From IMG/VR virus record IMGVR_UViG_3300020174_000010, positions 1 to 50,580 of that record: 50,580 nucleotides of DNA. The stretch is one strand, 5' to 3'. A model generated the notes under the pieces. It was given only the letters and a program-made list of their open reading frames with translations, ran no database searches and had not been told where the DNA came from. The translations under genes were made by a program, and so were the position numbers. Origin of the DNA: a virus. Positions 7,960 through 14,844 of this stretch are shown here, in pieces (position 1 is the first letter of the stretch; each line of letters opens with the position of its first letter).

Positions 7960-9144
7960 ATGATGAATAAGCGTGAAGAATTCCTCGGCACCGCCGCGGA
8001 GATGTTTCCAACCAAGACTGATTTCACTCGGTCCGAGTTGGTTGAAGTTGCAAACAAGTTGGGTATGAAATATGCTCCTTCTTGGATTGTAAAATCAGAT
8101 GAGTTCAAACTCGGCAACGGGTTATATTCATTAGTATCAAATCCTGTTAGTACTCAAGTTGCTCCGGTAGCAACGGTTCGAACTAATGCTGTTGTGGAGA
8201 CCCTTGTGACTGAACCTGTTAAGAAAATTTCTATTGCCGATACTACAATTAATAATATTATTCCAACGGCATATCCAAATTATGTCCCATTTGGACAATT
8301 CAGTGATGTAAAGAACATTATCAAATCCGCGATGTTCTATCCAATCTTTATCACTGGTCTATCTGGTAATGGTAAGACTATGATGGTTGAACAAGTTTGC
8401 GCCGCCTTGCGCCGCGAGTTCTTCCGCGTCAACATTACTATTGAGACCGATGAAGATGACCTGCTAGGTGGTTACCGTCTTAAAGATGGTGAGACTATCT
8501 GGTTCGATGGTCCTGTTGTCCAAGCAATGAAGCGCGGTGCTGTATTGCTCCTTGATGAAGTTGACCTTGCGTCTAACAAAATCATGTGCATTCAACCAAT
8601 CCTCGAAGGTAAAGGTGTTCTGCTTAAAAAGATTAATCAGTTCGTTGAACCTGCTCCAGGATTTCAGATTGTCGCTACTGCCAATACTAAAGGTAAAGGC
8701 AGTGAAGACGGACGCTTCATTGGCACTAACATTCTAAACGAAGCGTTCCTTGAGCGTTTCCCAATTACGATTGAGCAAGAGTATCCATCGATTGCAACCG
8801 AAAAGAAAATTCTTGAAAAAGAGTTGACTTCTGCCGGTTCAAAAGATATGGACTTTGCTGATAAACTGACCAAGTGGGCAGATATCATTCGTAAGACATT
8901 CATGGATGGAGGCATCGATGAGTTGATTGCAACTCGCCGCCTTGTCCACATCGTCAAAGCATACACAATCTTCAACAATCGCACAAAAGCGATCCAGATG
9001 TGTATTAATCGTTTTGACGATGAAACCAAATCTGCCTTCCTCGACCTTTACTCAAAGGTTGATGCAGATGCCATCGGTACTGATTTTGGTACTGGTGAAA
9101 GTGTAGTCGGCACCGAAGAAGTTGTTGACAAAACCCCGTTTTAA
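7960..9144 (+). CDS. cobS: CobS-like MoxR-family AAA+ ATPase
   Basis: The protein has 394 residues. An N-terminal segment (about 1-60, DFTRSELVEVANKLG) looks like a helix-turn-helix-like adaptor. A central AAA+ module follows: Walker A GLSGNGKT (about 132-139), Walker B AVLLLDEVD (about 193-201), sensor-1-like IVATANTKG (about 238-246) and an arginine-finger-region NEAFLERFP. This is the CobS/MoxR pattern, and phage CobS homologues are common in marine T4-likes. The CobT-like partner lies immediately upstream. The likely role is ATP-driven remodelling with the VWA partner; the target is unknown. Two ATGs (7960, 7963) are both usable behind GAGGTGA. Confidence 0.85.
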   Translation: MMNKREEFLGTAAEMFPTKTDFTRSELVEVANKLGMKYAPSWIVKSDEFKLGNGLYSLVSNPVSTQVAPVATVRTNAVVETLVTEPVKKISIADTTINNIIPTAYPNYVPFGQFSDVKNIIKSAMFYPIFITGLSGNGKTMMVEQVCAALRREFFRVNITIETDEDDLLGGYRLKDGETIWFDGPVVQAMKRGAVLLLDEVDLASNKIMCIQPILEGKGVLLKKINQFVEPAPGFQIVATANTKGKGSEDGRFIGTNILNEAFLERFPITIEQEYPSIATEKKILEKELTSAGSKDMDFADKLTKWADIIRKTFMDGGIDELIATRRLVHIVKAYTIFNNRTKAIQMCINRFDDETKSAFLDLYSKVDADAIGTDFGTGESVVGTEEVVDKTPF

Positions 9145-9159
9145 GCGTATACTTAAAAC
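9138..9159 (+). other. Inverted repeat (8 bp arms) over the cobS stop codon
   Basis: GTTTTAAG (9138-9145) pairs with CTTAAAAC (9152-9159) around a 6-base loop. The TAA stop of the CobS-like gene lies within the left arm. There is no T-run after it, so it is more likely an mRNA 3'-end or processing structure, or an operator, than a classical terminator. Confidence 0.5.
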
Positions 9160-9167
9160 AATTGATA

Positions 9168-9188
9168 GAGGTGTCATGTCGGCACCTC
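9168..9188 (+). other. RNA hairpin between cobS and the winged-helix gene
   Basis: GAGGTGTC (9168-9175) pairs with GGCACCTC (9181-9188), eight pairs including one G-U, with a 5-base loop. It is not followed by a T-run. It sits about 35 bp before the next ATG and could set the level of the downstream gene or protect an mRNA end. Confidence 0.5.
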
Positions 9189-9222
9189 GACATTTAACAT
9201 AACTTAATGGAGTGAATATAAT

Positions 9223-9480
9223 ATGTCAAAAGTAAAAACGTCTGTAAAGACAAAAATTATGAATGCCCTTTCAACTGGTGAGTCCTTCACCCGCAAGCAA
9301 CTTGCACGGAAAGCACGGACTGATACAGTCAACGTGTCTCGCCGTATCAGTGAACTTCGCGCTGAAGGTAATATGATTTATGCGAACCCTGTAACAGGTA
9401 AGCGTACTGTATCATATCGTGTTGGTACACCATCAAAGGCAGTCATCGCCGCTGGTGTAACTGCGATGCGTGGCGCATAA
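9223..9480 (+). CDS. Small winged-helix DNA-binding protein
   Basis: The protein has 85 residues. A FTRKQLARKARTDTVNVSRR segment (about 22-41) reads as a helix-turn-helix, followed by ISELRAEGNMIY and a hydrophobic strand pair (TVSYRVG), the winged-helix layout. The charge is strongly basic at the N-terminus, in keeping with nucleic-acid binding. No own promoter is visible, so it is probably transcribed from the cobS promoter through two hairpins, and a strong terminator follows it. It may be a transcription regulator or a small accessory protein; the target is unknown. The ribosome site AATGGAG lies nine bases before the ATG. Confidence 0.65.
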   Translation: MSKVKTSVKTKIMNALSTGESFTRKQLARKARTDTVNVSRRISELRAEGNMIYANPVTGKRTVSYRVGTPSKAVIAAGVTAMRGA

Positions 9481-9501
9481 CTCATCATTATAGTCACCTA
9501 A

Positions 9502-9529
9502 TGGGTGGGGGCAACCCCACCCACTTTTA
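9502..9529 (+). terminator. Rho-independent terminator after the winged-helix gene
   Basis: TGGGTGGGG (9502-9510), GCAA tetraloop (9511-9514), CCCCACCCA (9515-9523), then CTTTTA. It is a nine-pair GC-rich stem with a GNRA-type loop and a short T-run, closing the cobT/cobS/winged-helix block. Confidence 0.8.
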
Positions 9530-9548
9530 CCATGAGAAAAGTGAGAAT

Positions 9549-9830
9549 ATGAAGACAATCGATTATAAATTTAATGAGAAGAAACTTATTGAAGAGTTTC
9601 AAGCATACATTGATAGCACCTATGAGAATGGTCACTATTCAAAAGACAAGTTTCAAGCAACCGAGTTCATCATTGATGGTGGACACGGCACTGGTTTCTG
9701 TATCGGTAACGTACTAAAGTATGCACAACGATACGGCAAAAAGGGTACTGCTAGTGATGCCCGCAAAGACCTGTTGAAGGTTCTACACTACGCACTAATA
9801 CAACTGTATATACATGATGAGGATTTGTAA
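9549..9830 (+). CDS. DUF3310-like phage protein
   Basis: The protein has 93 residues from ATG 9549. A longer frame from 9501 would begin inside the terminator hairpin and is not used. The C-terminal half contains GNVLKYAQRYGKKGTASDAR and a following helix (KDLLKVLHYALIQLY), the conserved core of DUF3310, a small phage family sometimes annotated as a nucleotide kinase without proof. Its stop codon overlaps the gp45 start (TAATG), so it is translationally coupled to the clamp operon. A role in nucleotide or replication control is an inference from context only. Confidence 0.65.
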   Translation: MKTIDYKFNEKKLIEEFQAYIDSTYENGHYSKDKFQATEFIIDGGHGTGFCIGNVLKYAQRYGKKGTASDARKDLLKVLHYALIQLYIHDEDL

Positions 9831-10495
9831 TGAAAATTAGTAAACAAACTTTTGAAGTTTTGAAAAACTTCTCTGAGATTAATGAGAACCTACTTATTAA
9901 ACCAGGTACGAAACTGCAAACTATTTCAGTAATGAAAAATGTTCTAGCAGAAGCAACAGTAGAAGAAACTTTTGAAAAAGAGTTTGCTATCTATGACTTG
10001 AACTCTTTATTGAGTGTGTTATCACTATATGAAGCACCAGAGATTTCTCTTGGCGATGATTACTTAACAGTGTCACAAGGTAAGTCGAGTTCTAAGTTCT
10101 GGTATGCTGATGCTAGTCTGGTTGTGTCTCCAAGTAAAACTATCACTATGCCTAGTGCAGAAGTGAAGGTTCGCATCACACAATCGAACTACACTGACTT
10201 GCTCAAAGCATCAAACATTATGCAACTTCCTGACGTTGGACTTGTCTCTGATGGTGATACAATTAATCTTGTCGCAACTGATAAGAAGAACCAAACATCA
10301 AATCGTTTTGATGTTGAAGTTGCAGAAGGTAATGGAACTAAGTTCAACTTCTACTTCAAGCGTGATAACCTGCGTATGATTCCTGGTGAGTATGACTTGA
10401 CTGTTTCAAGCAAAAATATCTCACATTGGGTCAATGCTAATAAGAACCTACAATATTGGGTTGCATTGGAGACTGATAGCACATACGAAGGTTAA
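9830..10495 (+). CDS. 45: DNA polymerase sliding clamp (T4 gp45-like)
   Basis: The protein has 221 residues, close to the 228 of T4 gp45. The call rests on the whole-length pattern (an N-terminal ISKQTFEVLKNFS helix, AIYDLNSLLSVLSL, a second-domain FYFKRDNLRMIPGEYDLTVS and the closing VSSKNISHW strand) together with its position directly before gp44 and gp62. Gp45 forms the trimeric ring that tethers gp43 to DNA, and in T4 it also activates late transcription with gp33/gp55. The ATG overlaps the upstream stop. There are no oddities. Confidence 0.92.
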   Translation: MKISKQTFEVLKNFSEINENLLIKPGTKLQTISVMKNVLAEATVEETFEKEFAIYDLNSLLSVLSLYEAPEISLGDDYLTVSQGKSSSKFWYADASLVVSPSKTITMPSAEVKVRITQSNYTDLLKASNIMQLPDVGLVSDGDTINLVATDKKNQTSNRFDVEVAEGNGTKFNFYFKRDNLRMIPGEYDLTVSSKNISHWVNANKNLQYWVALETDSTYEG

Positions 10496-10516
10496 TTTAA
10501 CAACGAGGATTATATA

Positions 10517-11464
10517 ATGGATATTAAAAGTGATGAATTTCTGTGGGTCGAAAAGTATCGTCCACAGACTGTAGAAGATGCTATTTTACCTAAACATTTA
10601 GAGAAGACTTTTCTTGACTTTGTTACACAAGGTGAAATACCAAACTTGTTGTTGTGTGGAACTGCTGGCGTAGGTAAGACTACTGTAGCAAAAGCACTAT
10701 GCCAGCAAATGGGGTACGATTGGATTATTCTCAACGGGTCTTCCGAAGGAGATATTGATACTCTACGAACTAAGATTGTAAATTTTGCTTCAACTGTATC
10801 ATTTGGAGGTAAAGGCAAGGTCGTCATCTATGATGAAGCAGACTATCTAACTGCCGTTACCCAACCAGCACTCCGTAACTTCATCGAAGAGTTCAGTAAG
10901 AATTGTAGATTTATCTTTACTTGTAATTACAAGAATAAGATTATTCCCGCACTACATTCTCGCTGTTCTGTTATTGAGTTTAACATTCCCAAGCAAGAGC
11001 GTCCTGCGATTGCTATGCGCTTCAACAAGCGTGTGCAAGATATCTTAGCACAAGAGAATGTCTCATACGATGAAGGTACGGTTGCTGGTCTTCTAATGAA
11101 GTTCTTTCCTGATTATCGCAGAACTCTTAACGAGTTGCAGAAACTTTCTATCGGTGGTACTATCGATGCTGAAAGCGCAAGCAATAGTGGTGATGTTGAA
11201 ATCAAGGCAGTTATTCAGTTCTGTAAAGACAAAGACTTTCAGAAGATGCGTAAGTGGGTTGCTGAAACTGTTAATACAAGTGACGCCGCAGACATCTTTC
11301 GTAAAGTCTACGACACTATGACTGAAACTTTACAACCACAATCTGTTCCTGCTTGTGTATTGAAGATTGCTGATTATCAGTATAAACATGTTCATGTTGC
11401 TGATCCAGAAGTAAACATGGTAGCATTCTTCACTGAAGTCATGGTCGATTGTGAGTTTAAGTAA
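10517..11464 (+). CDS. 44: Clamp loader large subunit (T4 gp44-like AAA+ ATPase)
   Basis: The protein has 315 residues (T4: 319). It opens with LWVEKYRPQTVEDAILP, the usual start of clamp-loader AAA+ subunits. Walker A GTAGVGKT lies at about 48-55, Walker B VIYDEAD at about 101-107, the sensor FIFTCNYKNKI follows, and the arginine-finger SRC motif (HSRCSVIEF) is near 149. It hydrolyses ATP with gp62 to open and load gp45. Gp62 is not next to it: an oxygenase-like gene is inserted between them. The ribosome site is AACGAGGA. Confidence 0.95.
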   Translation: MDIKSDEFLWVEKYRPQTVEDAILPKHLEKTFLDFVTQGEIPNLLLCGTAGVGKTTVAKALCQQMGYDWIILNGSSEGDIDTLRTKIVNFASTVSFGGKGKVVIYDEADYLTAVTQPALRNFIEEFSKNCRFIFTCNYKNKIIPALHSRCSVIEFNIPKQERPAIAMRFNKRVQDILAQENVSYDEGTVAGLLMKFFPDYRRTLNELQKLSIGGTIDAESASNSGDVEIKAVIQFCKDKDFQKMRKWVAETVNTSDAADIFRKVYDTMTETLQPQSVPACVLKIADYQYKHVHVADPEVNMVAFFTEVMVDCEFK

Positions 11465-12183
11465 TGCCTGTTCCTTATATTCCTATGGAGATGTTTTCAG
11501 TCTCAAGTAATATTGAAGTTGAAATATATAATATTGATGGTATAGGTCCTATTTTTATCTGTGATAACTTCTATAAAAATCCAGATGCTATTCATGATAT
11601 GTTAATTGATGCTCATGTACCTGCATTCAAAAAGAATTACTTGGATAAAAACTTACCATCTTTTAACTTTGAAAAATATTATGATTGTCGTTTGACTATA
11701 GAAGATAATTATAGTAACGATACTTCACAAAATAATAATCAAAGGATTATATGGGACGCGATTGATGCATCATTCGACATGTGTAAAGTTGTAAGAAGTC
11801 CAGAACCTGGTAGATTTAATTTATTCAAATGGATTGAAACTCCCACACAAAACTTTCAACAATTTCCTCACACAGATAGTGACACTAAAGTTGCGGGTAT
11901 CGTATATCTAGATAAGCATTCTGAAGGTGGAACTGCATTCTATCATGTAGATGGTAAATTGCAAATTGAAACCACTCTAGGATATAAAGAAGAGAATGAT
12001 ATTCGTGTAGATTTAAACGCACTTGGCATCAAGTATGATATTGTTGATGCTAAGTATAATAGACTTGTTGTATATCCTGGATGGTATATGCATGGTGGTT
12101 ATATAAGTAATCATGAAGTGTATACAAAAAACTGGAGACTTAATCAAGTATTTTTTTGGAATGTAAAACGTGATGACCGATAA
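11464..12183 (+). CDS. 2OG-Fe(II) oxygenase-like protein inserted between gp44 and gp62
   Basis: The protein has 239 residues. Ligand-like residues are present: FPHTDSD (first His-X-Asp, about 137-143), a KVAGIVYLDKHSEGGTAFY strand pair, and VVYPGWYMHGGYISN carrying the distal His (about 206). Large phage/bacterial proteins of this type (DUF6445-like) have the same layout. The ATG overlaps the gp44 stop (TAATG) and its end overlaps gp62, so it is produced with the clamp loader. The substrate is unknown; the position suggests a replication-time function, possibly on DNA or a replication protein, but this is inference. Confidence 0.65.
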   Translation: MPVPYIPMEMFSVSSNIEVEIYNIDGIGPIFICDNFYKNPDAIHDMLIDAHVPAFKKNYLDKNLPSFNFEKYYDCRLTIEDNYSNDTSQNNNQRIIWDAIDASFDMCKVVRSPEPGRFNLFKWIETPTQNFQQFPHTDSDTKVAGIVYLDKHSEGGTAFYHVDGKLQIETTLGYKEENDIRVDLNALGIKYDIVDAKYNRLVVYPGWYMHGGYISNHEVYTKNWRLNQVFFWNVKRDDR

Positions 12184-12556
12184 TCCTTTTGAATATATTA
12201 AAGCAATCAATTACACTAAAGAGAATTTGATTGTTGATGATTTGACAGAAAAAAGTTACAATGCTTTTATTGTCAATAGAGGTTTGAGTATGGGTATTGA
12301 TACCGTACTGCAAGCGAATGAGATGAACCAACGCCCACACCTTGCTAAAAAGTTACAATTTGATTATTTACTAAATAGTATAAGTAAGCGAAAGCGATTT
12401 GATAAATGGCAGAAGTTTGAGAAGAGTGACGATATAGAATGTATAAAAGCATACTTCAACTACTCATACCCAAAAGCAATTTCTGCTCTATCTATCCTTT
12501 CTGAAAAACAAATTGAACTTATAAGAAAAAGATTAAATAAAGGTGGAGCAAAATGA
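12173..12556 (+). CDS. 62: Clamp loader small subunit (T4 gp62-like)
   Basis: The protein has 127 residues from ATG 12173, directly after an in-frame GTG. It is shorter than T4 gp62 (187), as in other marine relatives. The conserved FDYLLNSISKRKRFDKW segment (about 61-77) and the DDIECIKAYFNYS / LSEKQIELIRKRL helices, together with the position between gp44 and regA, support the call. It works with four gp44 subunits to load the clamp. It starts within the end of the oxygenase gene, and its stop overlaps the regA start. Confidence 0.82.
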   Translation: MTDNPFEYIKAINYTKENLIVDDLTEKSYNAFIVNRGLSMGIDTVLQANEMNQRPHLAKKLQFDYLLNSISKRKRFDKWQKFEKSDDIECIKAYFNYSYPKAISALSILSEKQIELIRKRLNKGGAK

Positions 12557-12963
12557 ATGAGTGGACAGTTGAAAATATGGTTGAGGTTAAACTTTCTCAA
12601 CCTGATGATTTTCTAAAAATTAGAGAAACGCTTTCTAGAATTGGGATTGCGTCTAAGAAAGATAAAAAGTTATATCAGTCTTGTCATATCTTACATAAGC
12701 AAGGTAGATACTTCATTGTACATTTCAAAGAACTTTTTGGACTAGATGGCAAGCAAACAAACTTTTCAGATGAAGACCAAAGTCGTAGAAACACAATTGT
12801 AAAATTACTAAGTGATTGGGGACTTGTATCTGTAATCAATGAAGCAAAGATTGATGTTCAAGCACCCTTATCGCAGATTAAAGTAATTGCGTTCAAAGAG
12901 AAGAACGAGTGGGTTCTAGAAACAAAATACAATATTGGGAAGAAAAAACAAGAGACAGTTTAA
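12553..12963 (+). CDS. regA: RegA translational repressor
   Basis: The protein has 136 residues (T4: 122). The core SCHILHKQGRYFIVHFKELF (about 44-63) followed by GLDGKQ is characteristic of RegA, which binds ribosome sites of early phage mRNAs and blocks their translation. The gene order gp62-regA is the T4 order. The start overlaps the gp62 stop (ATGA type) behind AAGGTGGAGC. Likely targets in the window are the AG-rich leaders of the early genes, but no site can be proven by eye. Confidence 0.92.
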   Translation: MNEWTVENMVEVKLSQPDDFLKIRETLSRIGIASKKDKKLYQSCHILHKQGRYFIVHFKELFGLDGKQTNFSDEDQSRRNTIVKLLSDWGLVSVINEAKIDVQAPLSQIKVIAFKEKNEWVLETKYNIGKKKQETV

Positions 12964-13632
12964 ATGAATGACTTTATGGCATCACTTGAAACGCAAATAA
13001 GTTTTGCTAATAGTGATATTGATATTATAAAACCTTTCGGACCTGCAATATTAAAAACAAAAGTTTCGAATGAAACACTTAAAAGTTTTCAAGATAAATT
13101 TGCAAGTTTGGATTATAATGGAAAATTATTACCTACATTTCCTGTATTAGGTGATCCTAATTGGGTTGAAGATACTAAAAATTCTGTTGTTAAGAGTTAT
13201 GACTTATATAAATGGTTTCATTCTCAAGCAGATGTTAAAACAGAAATAACTTCTATAGTCTCATCTTACTTAGTTGCATTATATAATGAACCTGTGGAAG
13301 CAAGAGATTATAAACGAAAATCTATCACCGTATATTCTATATGGGCAAATAGACAACTTGCTAATACATGGCAACCTAGACATATACATGCCAAGGGTAT
13401 ATCATTTATTGTTTATGCTCACAAACCAAAAATAAATGACTTCCCACATGCTGGTGATATTCAGTTCTTTTATGGTGAAAATAATGAGTATAATGAGAAT
13501 TTATATTTCATATCACCAGAAGAGGGAGATATGTTAGTATTCCCTAGTTGGTTACAGCATCAAGTGATACCTTATCACAGTGAAAATTTAAGGGTATCAA
13601 TTGCAGGAAACGCGGAAATATTGACTAAATAG
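12964..13632 (+). CDS. 2OG-Fe(II) oxygenase (TIGR02466-like)
   Basis: The protein has 222 residues. The family signature is clear: an N-terminal KPFGPAILKTKVS, a metal-site HIHAKGISFIVYAHKP (about 138-153), AGDIQFFYG, then GDMLVFPSWLQHQVIPY with the distal His and NLRVSIAGNAEI at the end with the 2OG-binding Arg. The protein at the window end (49933) is a paralogue with the same elements. The ATG immediately follows the regA stop. It ends the clamp/regA operon before a terminator. The substrate is unknown. Confidence 0.8.
   Translation: MNDFMASLETQISFANSDIDIIKPFGPAILKTKVSNETLKSFQDKFASLDYNGKLLPTFPVLGDPNWVEDTKNSVVKSYDLYKWFHSQADVKTEITSIVSSYLVALYNEPVEARDYKRKSITVYSIWANRQLANTWQPRHIHAKGISFIVYAHKPKINDFPHAGDIQFFYGENNEYNENLYFISPEEGDMLVFPSWLQHQVIPYHSENLRVSIAGNAEILTK
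13625..13631 (+). promoter_or_regulatory. Late-promoter-like CTAAATA over a stop codon
   Basis: CTAAATA overlaps the Lys-stop end of the oxygenase gene and resembles marine T4-like late promoters. A terminator hairpin lies 39 bp downstream, before hsp20, so its activity is doubtful. Confidence 0.3.
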
Positions 13633-13669
13633 TTTTATATTATGATGATTGATGATATATATATTATGT

Positions 13670-13698
13670 GAAGACGCCTATGGTAGGGTCTTCTTTTT
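13670..13698 (+). terminator. Rho-independent terminator before hsp20
   Basis: GAAGAC (13670-13675) pairs with GTCTTC (13688-13693); the inner part CCT/AGG can also pair, with one bulged base. Five Ts follow (13694-13698). It closes the gp45-regA operon. Confidence 0.85.
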
Positions 13699-13730
13699 AT
13701 AAACAGTCTTGCTTAATAGGAGATAAAAAC

Positions 13731-14186
13731 ATGACTAATTTAACCACACTAAGGTCGGCGTTACAATCGTTTGACCAAAACTTACTAACCCCATATGCTG
13801 TTGGATTCGACCACACCTTCAATAGGTTGTGGGACTATGCGACACATCAGGCAGAATCCACAGGGTTCCCACCATACAATATTGTCAAAGATGCTGAAGA
13901 TGGTTATAAATATACTATCGAAATGGCACTTGCTGGTTACAGTAAAGATGATATTGAAATCGATTTTGCAGAAGGTTGTCTGACAATCAAATCAAAAAAA
14001 CAAGAGGACACTAAAGATAAGTTGTCGATTTGGAAAGGTATTTCTAATCGCTCTTTCACTAGAAAGTTTACTCTTGCTGATGAAGTTGTTGTCAACGGAG
14101 CAGAACTCAAAGATGGTATGTTGAGGGTTGAACTTGAGCGTATCATTCCTGAGGGGAAACTACCTAAGAAGATTGATATTAAATAA
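13731..14186 (+). CDS. hsp20: Small heat-shock protein (Hsp20/IbpA-like)
   Basis: The protein has 151 residues from ATG 13731 behind AATAGGAGAT; the longer frame from 13668 would start in the terminator stem. The alpha-crystallin core is clear: PPYNIVKDAEDGYKYTIEMA, an ALAGYSKDDIEIDF strand pair (about 71-84), NRSFTRKFTLADEV, and an ELKDGMLRVEL end strand followed by the IIPEGKLPKKI tail. Hsp20 is widespread in marine T4-like phages and is thought to assist folding of phage proteins such as capsid or photosystem/respiratory partners. Terminators flank it on both sides, so it forms its own expression unit. Confidence 0.92.
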   Translation: MTNLTTLRSALQSFDQNLLTPYAVGFDHTFNRLWDYATHQAESTGFPPYNIVKDAEDGYKYTIEMALAGYSKDDIEIDFAEGCLTIKSKKQEDTKDKLSIWKGISNRSFTRKFTLADEVVVNGAELKDGMLRVELERIIPEGKLPKKIDIK

Positions 14187-14205
14187 TCCTTCGGAGGGCA
14201 CCACC

Positions 14206-14233
14206 TGAGCATGTGATAAAACTGCTCATTTTT
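14206..14233 (+). terminator. Rho-independent terminator after hsp20
   Basis: TGAGCA (14206-14211), 11-base loop, TGCTCA (14223-14228), then five Ts (14229-14233). Confidence 0.75.
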
Positions 14234-14250
14234 AAATTATGGAGAACCAG

Positions 14251-14472
14251 ATGGCAGAAAAAACACCAGTTACGGATAAACTTGAAAAGATGAATGTTTC
14301 CAAATCAATCATCGAAACTAAAATATCTGAATTAGAAGAAATATTTGAACAACAAAAATCAGCAATTAAGCAATATCAAGGTGCAATCGCGCAATTAGAG
14401 CGTGAAGCAAATAGTACTGTTGGCGCAATTGCAGTCTTAAAAGAACTATTACAGGAAGATGATAATGCTTAA
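14251..14472 (+). CDS. Short coiled-coil protein, unknown function
   Basis: The protein has 73 residues from ATG 14251, chosen because GGAG lies eight bases upstream; an in-frame ATG at 14239 has no ribosome site. After a short polar start, almost the whole chain is a heptad-like helix (KISELEEIFEQQKSAIKQYQ and on), ending in an acidic tail. No domain is recognised. It overlaps the next gene and lies between hsp20 and the polymerase, a place where marine T4-likes carry small conserved genes. Confidence 0.65.
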   Translation: MAEKTPVTDKLEKMNVSKSIIETKISELEEIFEQQKSAIKQYQGAIAQLEREANSTVGAIAVLKELLQEDDNA

Positions 14473-14770
14473 TATTAAATTGATTAAAATGATTAACGGT
14501 GAAGAGATTATTGCTAAAGTAAAAAGTGAAAATGATACTCACATCCATGTAGATAAACCTGCTATTGTAATGATGGCGCCAGGACAAAATGGTAACATGT
14601 CTGTTCAGATGGGTCCTTATTGTCCATATACAGACAACCATTTAGAAATTGGTAAACATACAATTGTTTATGTTGCAGAACCAAACAACGAATTACTGAA
14701 CGGATACAACAAAGCATTCGGCAGTGGACTTGTAGTACCACCATCACCATCTCAACTCCTAAAGGGGTAA
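14465..14770 (+). CDS. Sm/LSm-like phage protein
   Basis: The protein has 101 residues from ATG 14465. The N-terminal half (NIKLIKMINGEEIIAKVKSE, then HIHVDKPAIVMM) matches the beta-barrel strands of the Sm-like fold proteins annotated in T4-like marine phages, where the motif NGEEI(I/V)(A/G) opens the second strand. The C-terminus (about 70-101) is flexible and Pro-rich. It may bind RNA like Hfq or form a ring for another purpose; no direct evidence exists in the sequence. It overlaps the coiled-coil gene by eight bases. Confidence 0.6.
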   Translation: MLNIKLIKMINGEEIIAKVKSENDTHIHVDKPAIVMMAPGQNGNMSVQMGPYCPYTDNHLEIGKHTIVYVAEPNNELLNGYNKAFGSGLVVPPSPSQLLKG

Positions 14771-14785
14771 AAGACAATAAAAGAC

Positions 14786-14814
14786 TTGACAAACTATACG
14801 CAATCGTGTATAGT
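14786..14814 (+). promoter_or_regulatory. sigma70-type promoter of the DNA polymerase gene
   Basis: TTGACA (14786-14791), 17 bp spacer, TATAGT (14809-14814). The leader to the TTG start is about 24 nt and contains GAGGTGA. Confidence 0.88.
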
Positions 14815-14844
14815 ATTATAATAATGTAAATGTGAGGTGACTTC

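Noticed and set aside
9501-9548. N-terminal extension of the DUF3310-like protein
   Set aside because: The upstream ATG lies inside the terminator hairpin; ATG 9549 fits better.
13668-13730. N-terminal extension of Hsp20
   Set aside because: It begins in the terminator stem; ATG 13731 has a good ribosome site and gives the normal Hsp20 length.
13905-13912. TATAAATA within hsp20
   Set aside because: It is coding sequence for a conserved part of the alpha-crystallin domain and is followed by a terminator before any other gene.
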